NCBI GenBank assembly: GCA_025351205.1
Contig: JANXWI010000155.1
Coordinates: 1 to 5,316 of the forward strand
Length of the DNA: 5,316 bases
Source of the DNA: Deinococcus sp.
GTDB lineage: Bacteria > Deinococcota > Deinococci > Deinococcales > Deinococcaceae
Direction: 5' to 3'
The notes under the pieces are model-generated. The model was not told the DNA's origin. It made no database searches and was given only the letters and a program-made list of their open reading frames with translations. Position 1 is the first letter of the stretch. Each line of letters opens with the position of its first letter. Below, in pieces: positions 4,490 to 5,316 of the stretch. The translations under genes and the position numbers were made by a program.

Positions 4490-4930
4490 GTGAGCGCCCT
4501 CTCTGACGTGGTCGAACAGGCATTGCCCCGGCTGCGGGCCGTCTCGGAGGCGGCGGCCAGCCGCAGGCCCGCCCCGGAGGTCTGGAGCGCCAGACAGGTT
4601 CTGGGCCACCTGATCGACAGCGGCGTGAACAACCACGCCCGCTTCGTGCGGGCGGGCGTAGAAGACGGTCTGAGTTTGCCCGGTTACGAGCAGAACGTCT
4701 GGGTGGCGGCGGGCGGATATCAGGCGCGCCCCTGGGCCGAGCTGGTCCCGCTCTGGGCGGCGTACCAGACGCAACTTGCACACGTCATCGGCAGCCTGAC
4801 CCCGCAGCAACGGGCGCACACCCTGAGCATCAGCGGCGGCGAGATGGTCACGCTGGGTTTTGTCGCAGGCGACTACTCGCGGCACCAGCTTCACCATCTG
4901 GGTCAGGTCTGGGAGCGGGCGCAGGCATGA
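4490..4930 (+). CDS. DinB/YfiT-like four-helix metal-binding protein
   Basis: The 146-residue product has the size and helical pattern of the DinB/YfiT superfamily of four-helix-bundle proteins. The expected metal-ligand histidine triad is visible: His40 in VLGHLIDSGVNNHARF, and His132 and His136 in the C-terminal YSRHQLHHLGQVW motif (HxxxH spacing). Family members include thiol-dependent transferases (bacillithiol, mycothiol), and many are uncharacterised; the family is expanded and often damage- or stress-linked in Deinococcus. The substrate is unknown here. It starts at GTG with a perfect Shine-Dalgarno sequence, one base after argG, and overlaps the next gene by ATGA, so it is the middle gene of a tightly coupled operon. 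No role in arginine synthesis is known for this family. Confidence 0.85.
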   Translation: MSALSDVVEQALPRLRAVSEAAASRRPAPEVWSARQVLGHLIDSGVNNHARFVRAGVEDGLSLPGYEQNVWVAAGGYQARPWAELVPLWAAYQTQLAHVIGSLTPQQRAHTLSISGGEMVTLGFVAGDYSRHQLHHLGQVWERAQA

Positions 4931-5316
4931 GCTGGAACACCCTGCTGGCCTTCGTCGAACACCTGCACCCGGAGAAGGTGCTGGCGCTGCTGCCGGAATA
5001 CACCGTGCAGGCGCAGGCCTTGGACTTCGAAGCGGCCAGTTCCGCCCATCTGGGAGGCGTGGCGCTGGCCGGAACGCCCGGCTGGACGGTGCTGCTCAGC
5101 CCGCTGGACGAACCCTTTCCAGACGAGGGCTTCCTGACGCGGACCAGCGCGGACGGACAGGTGCTGCTGCTCACACTGGCGGGCACCGGGGGCGTGTACG
5201 GTTTCAGCCTGTTTGCGGGCGGCGAGCATGTGCGCGAGGTGGTCTACGCCGACTTTGAGCTGGCAGAGGAGCAGGGCGCACCACTGCCCGAAGAACCCGC
5301 CGAATCTGAGCATCAG
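4927..5316 (+). CDS. Hypothetical protein, 5' part (runs off the window)
   Basis: The ATG at 4927 overlaps the DinB-like stop as ATGA, and the frame stays open for 130 codons to the window edge. The protein begins MSWNTLLAFVEHLHPEKVLA and has no signal peptide. It reads as alternating strands and turns: GVALAGTPGWTVLLSP (about residues 44-59), GQVLLLTLAGTGGVYGFSLF (77-96) and HVREVVYADF (100-109). An acidic Glu/Pro-rich tail, EEQGAPLPEEPAESEHQ, begins at about 114. I do not recognise the family; a small soluble alpha/beta protein whose C-terminus is becoming disordered is the best description. High GC at third positions and correct operon spacing support it as a real gene. Its position suggests co-expression with argG and the DinB-like protein. 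Confidence 0.75.
   Translation, partial: MSWNTLLAFVEHLHPEKVLALLPEYTVQAQALDFEAASSAHLGGVALAGTPGWTVLLSPLDEPFPDEGFLTRTSADGQVLLLTLAGTGGVYGFSLFAGGEHVREVVYADFELAEEQGAPLPEEPAESEHQ

Noticed and set aside
3607..4632. 341-codon minus-strand frame opposite argG and the DinB-like gene
   Set aside because: It is antisense to two convincing genes, its composition is typical of an antisense shadow, and it has no start signal.
1..5316. CRISPR array, tRNA/rRNA, insertion sequence, or radiation-response palindrome (RDRM)
   Set aside because: I saw no spaced direct repeats, cloverleaf, transposase motifs or TTATG-N-CAT-like palindrome on reading both strands.

Overview
The window is about 5.3 kb of GC-rich bacterial chromosome and looks like Deinococcus or a close relative. 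The pointers are the protein-level character of carB, the aminotransferase and argG, the high GC content, and several genes whose only start signal is a TANNNT-type -10 box 6 bases before the ATG. That arrangement fits the leaderless mRNAs known to be common in Deinococcus. The assignment rests on pattern recognition, not on a search.

Layout. Bases 1-377 (minus) hold the first 125 codons of carB, the large subunit of carbamoyl-phosphate synthase. Next comes an unrecognised 180-residue gene (442-984, minus) of clearly lower GC. It diverges from a small exported beta-rich, probably outer-membrane protein (1113-1586, plus) that ends in a good intrinsic terminator (1605-1641). A non-coding stretch of 313 bases (1587-1899) holds that terminator, a G/C-skewed structured repeat and a 14-bp tandem duplication. 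A class I/II PLP aminotransferase (1900-3051) follows, most like the glutamine/methionine/kynurenine type. The last block is an operon on the plus strand: argG (3262-4488), a DinB/YfiT-like helical-bundle protein (4490-4930, one base after argG) and a further gene of unknown function (4927 onward, ATGA overlap, cut by the window edge).

Functional theme. CarB makes carbamoyl phosphate, which feeds both pyrimidine synthesis and citrulline. ArgG turns citrulline plus aspartate into argininosuccinate. The region therefore carries two arginine-pathway genes on opposite strands.

The most interesting stretch is the 210 bases before argG. It holds a promoter overlaid by two arginine-repressor-box-like inverted repeats whose centres are exactly 21 bp apart. 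About 10 bases after the -10 box is a short ORF, M-Q-S-L-S-L-R-R-stop, with two consecutive arginine codons just before its stop. Downstream lies a sequence able to fold into a branched hairpin that starts inside that ORF. Together these suggest dual control of argG by ArgR and by an arginine-sensing leader peptide. A single similar box lies upstream of carB. All of the regulatory reading is inference from sequence.
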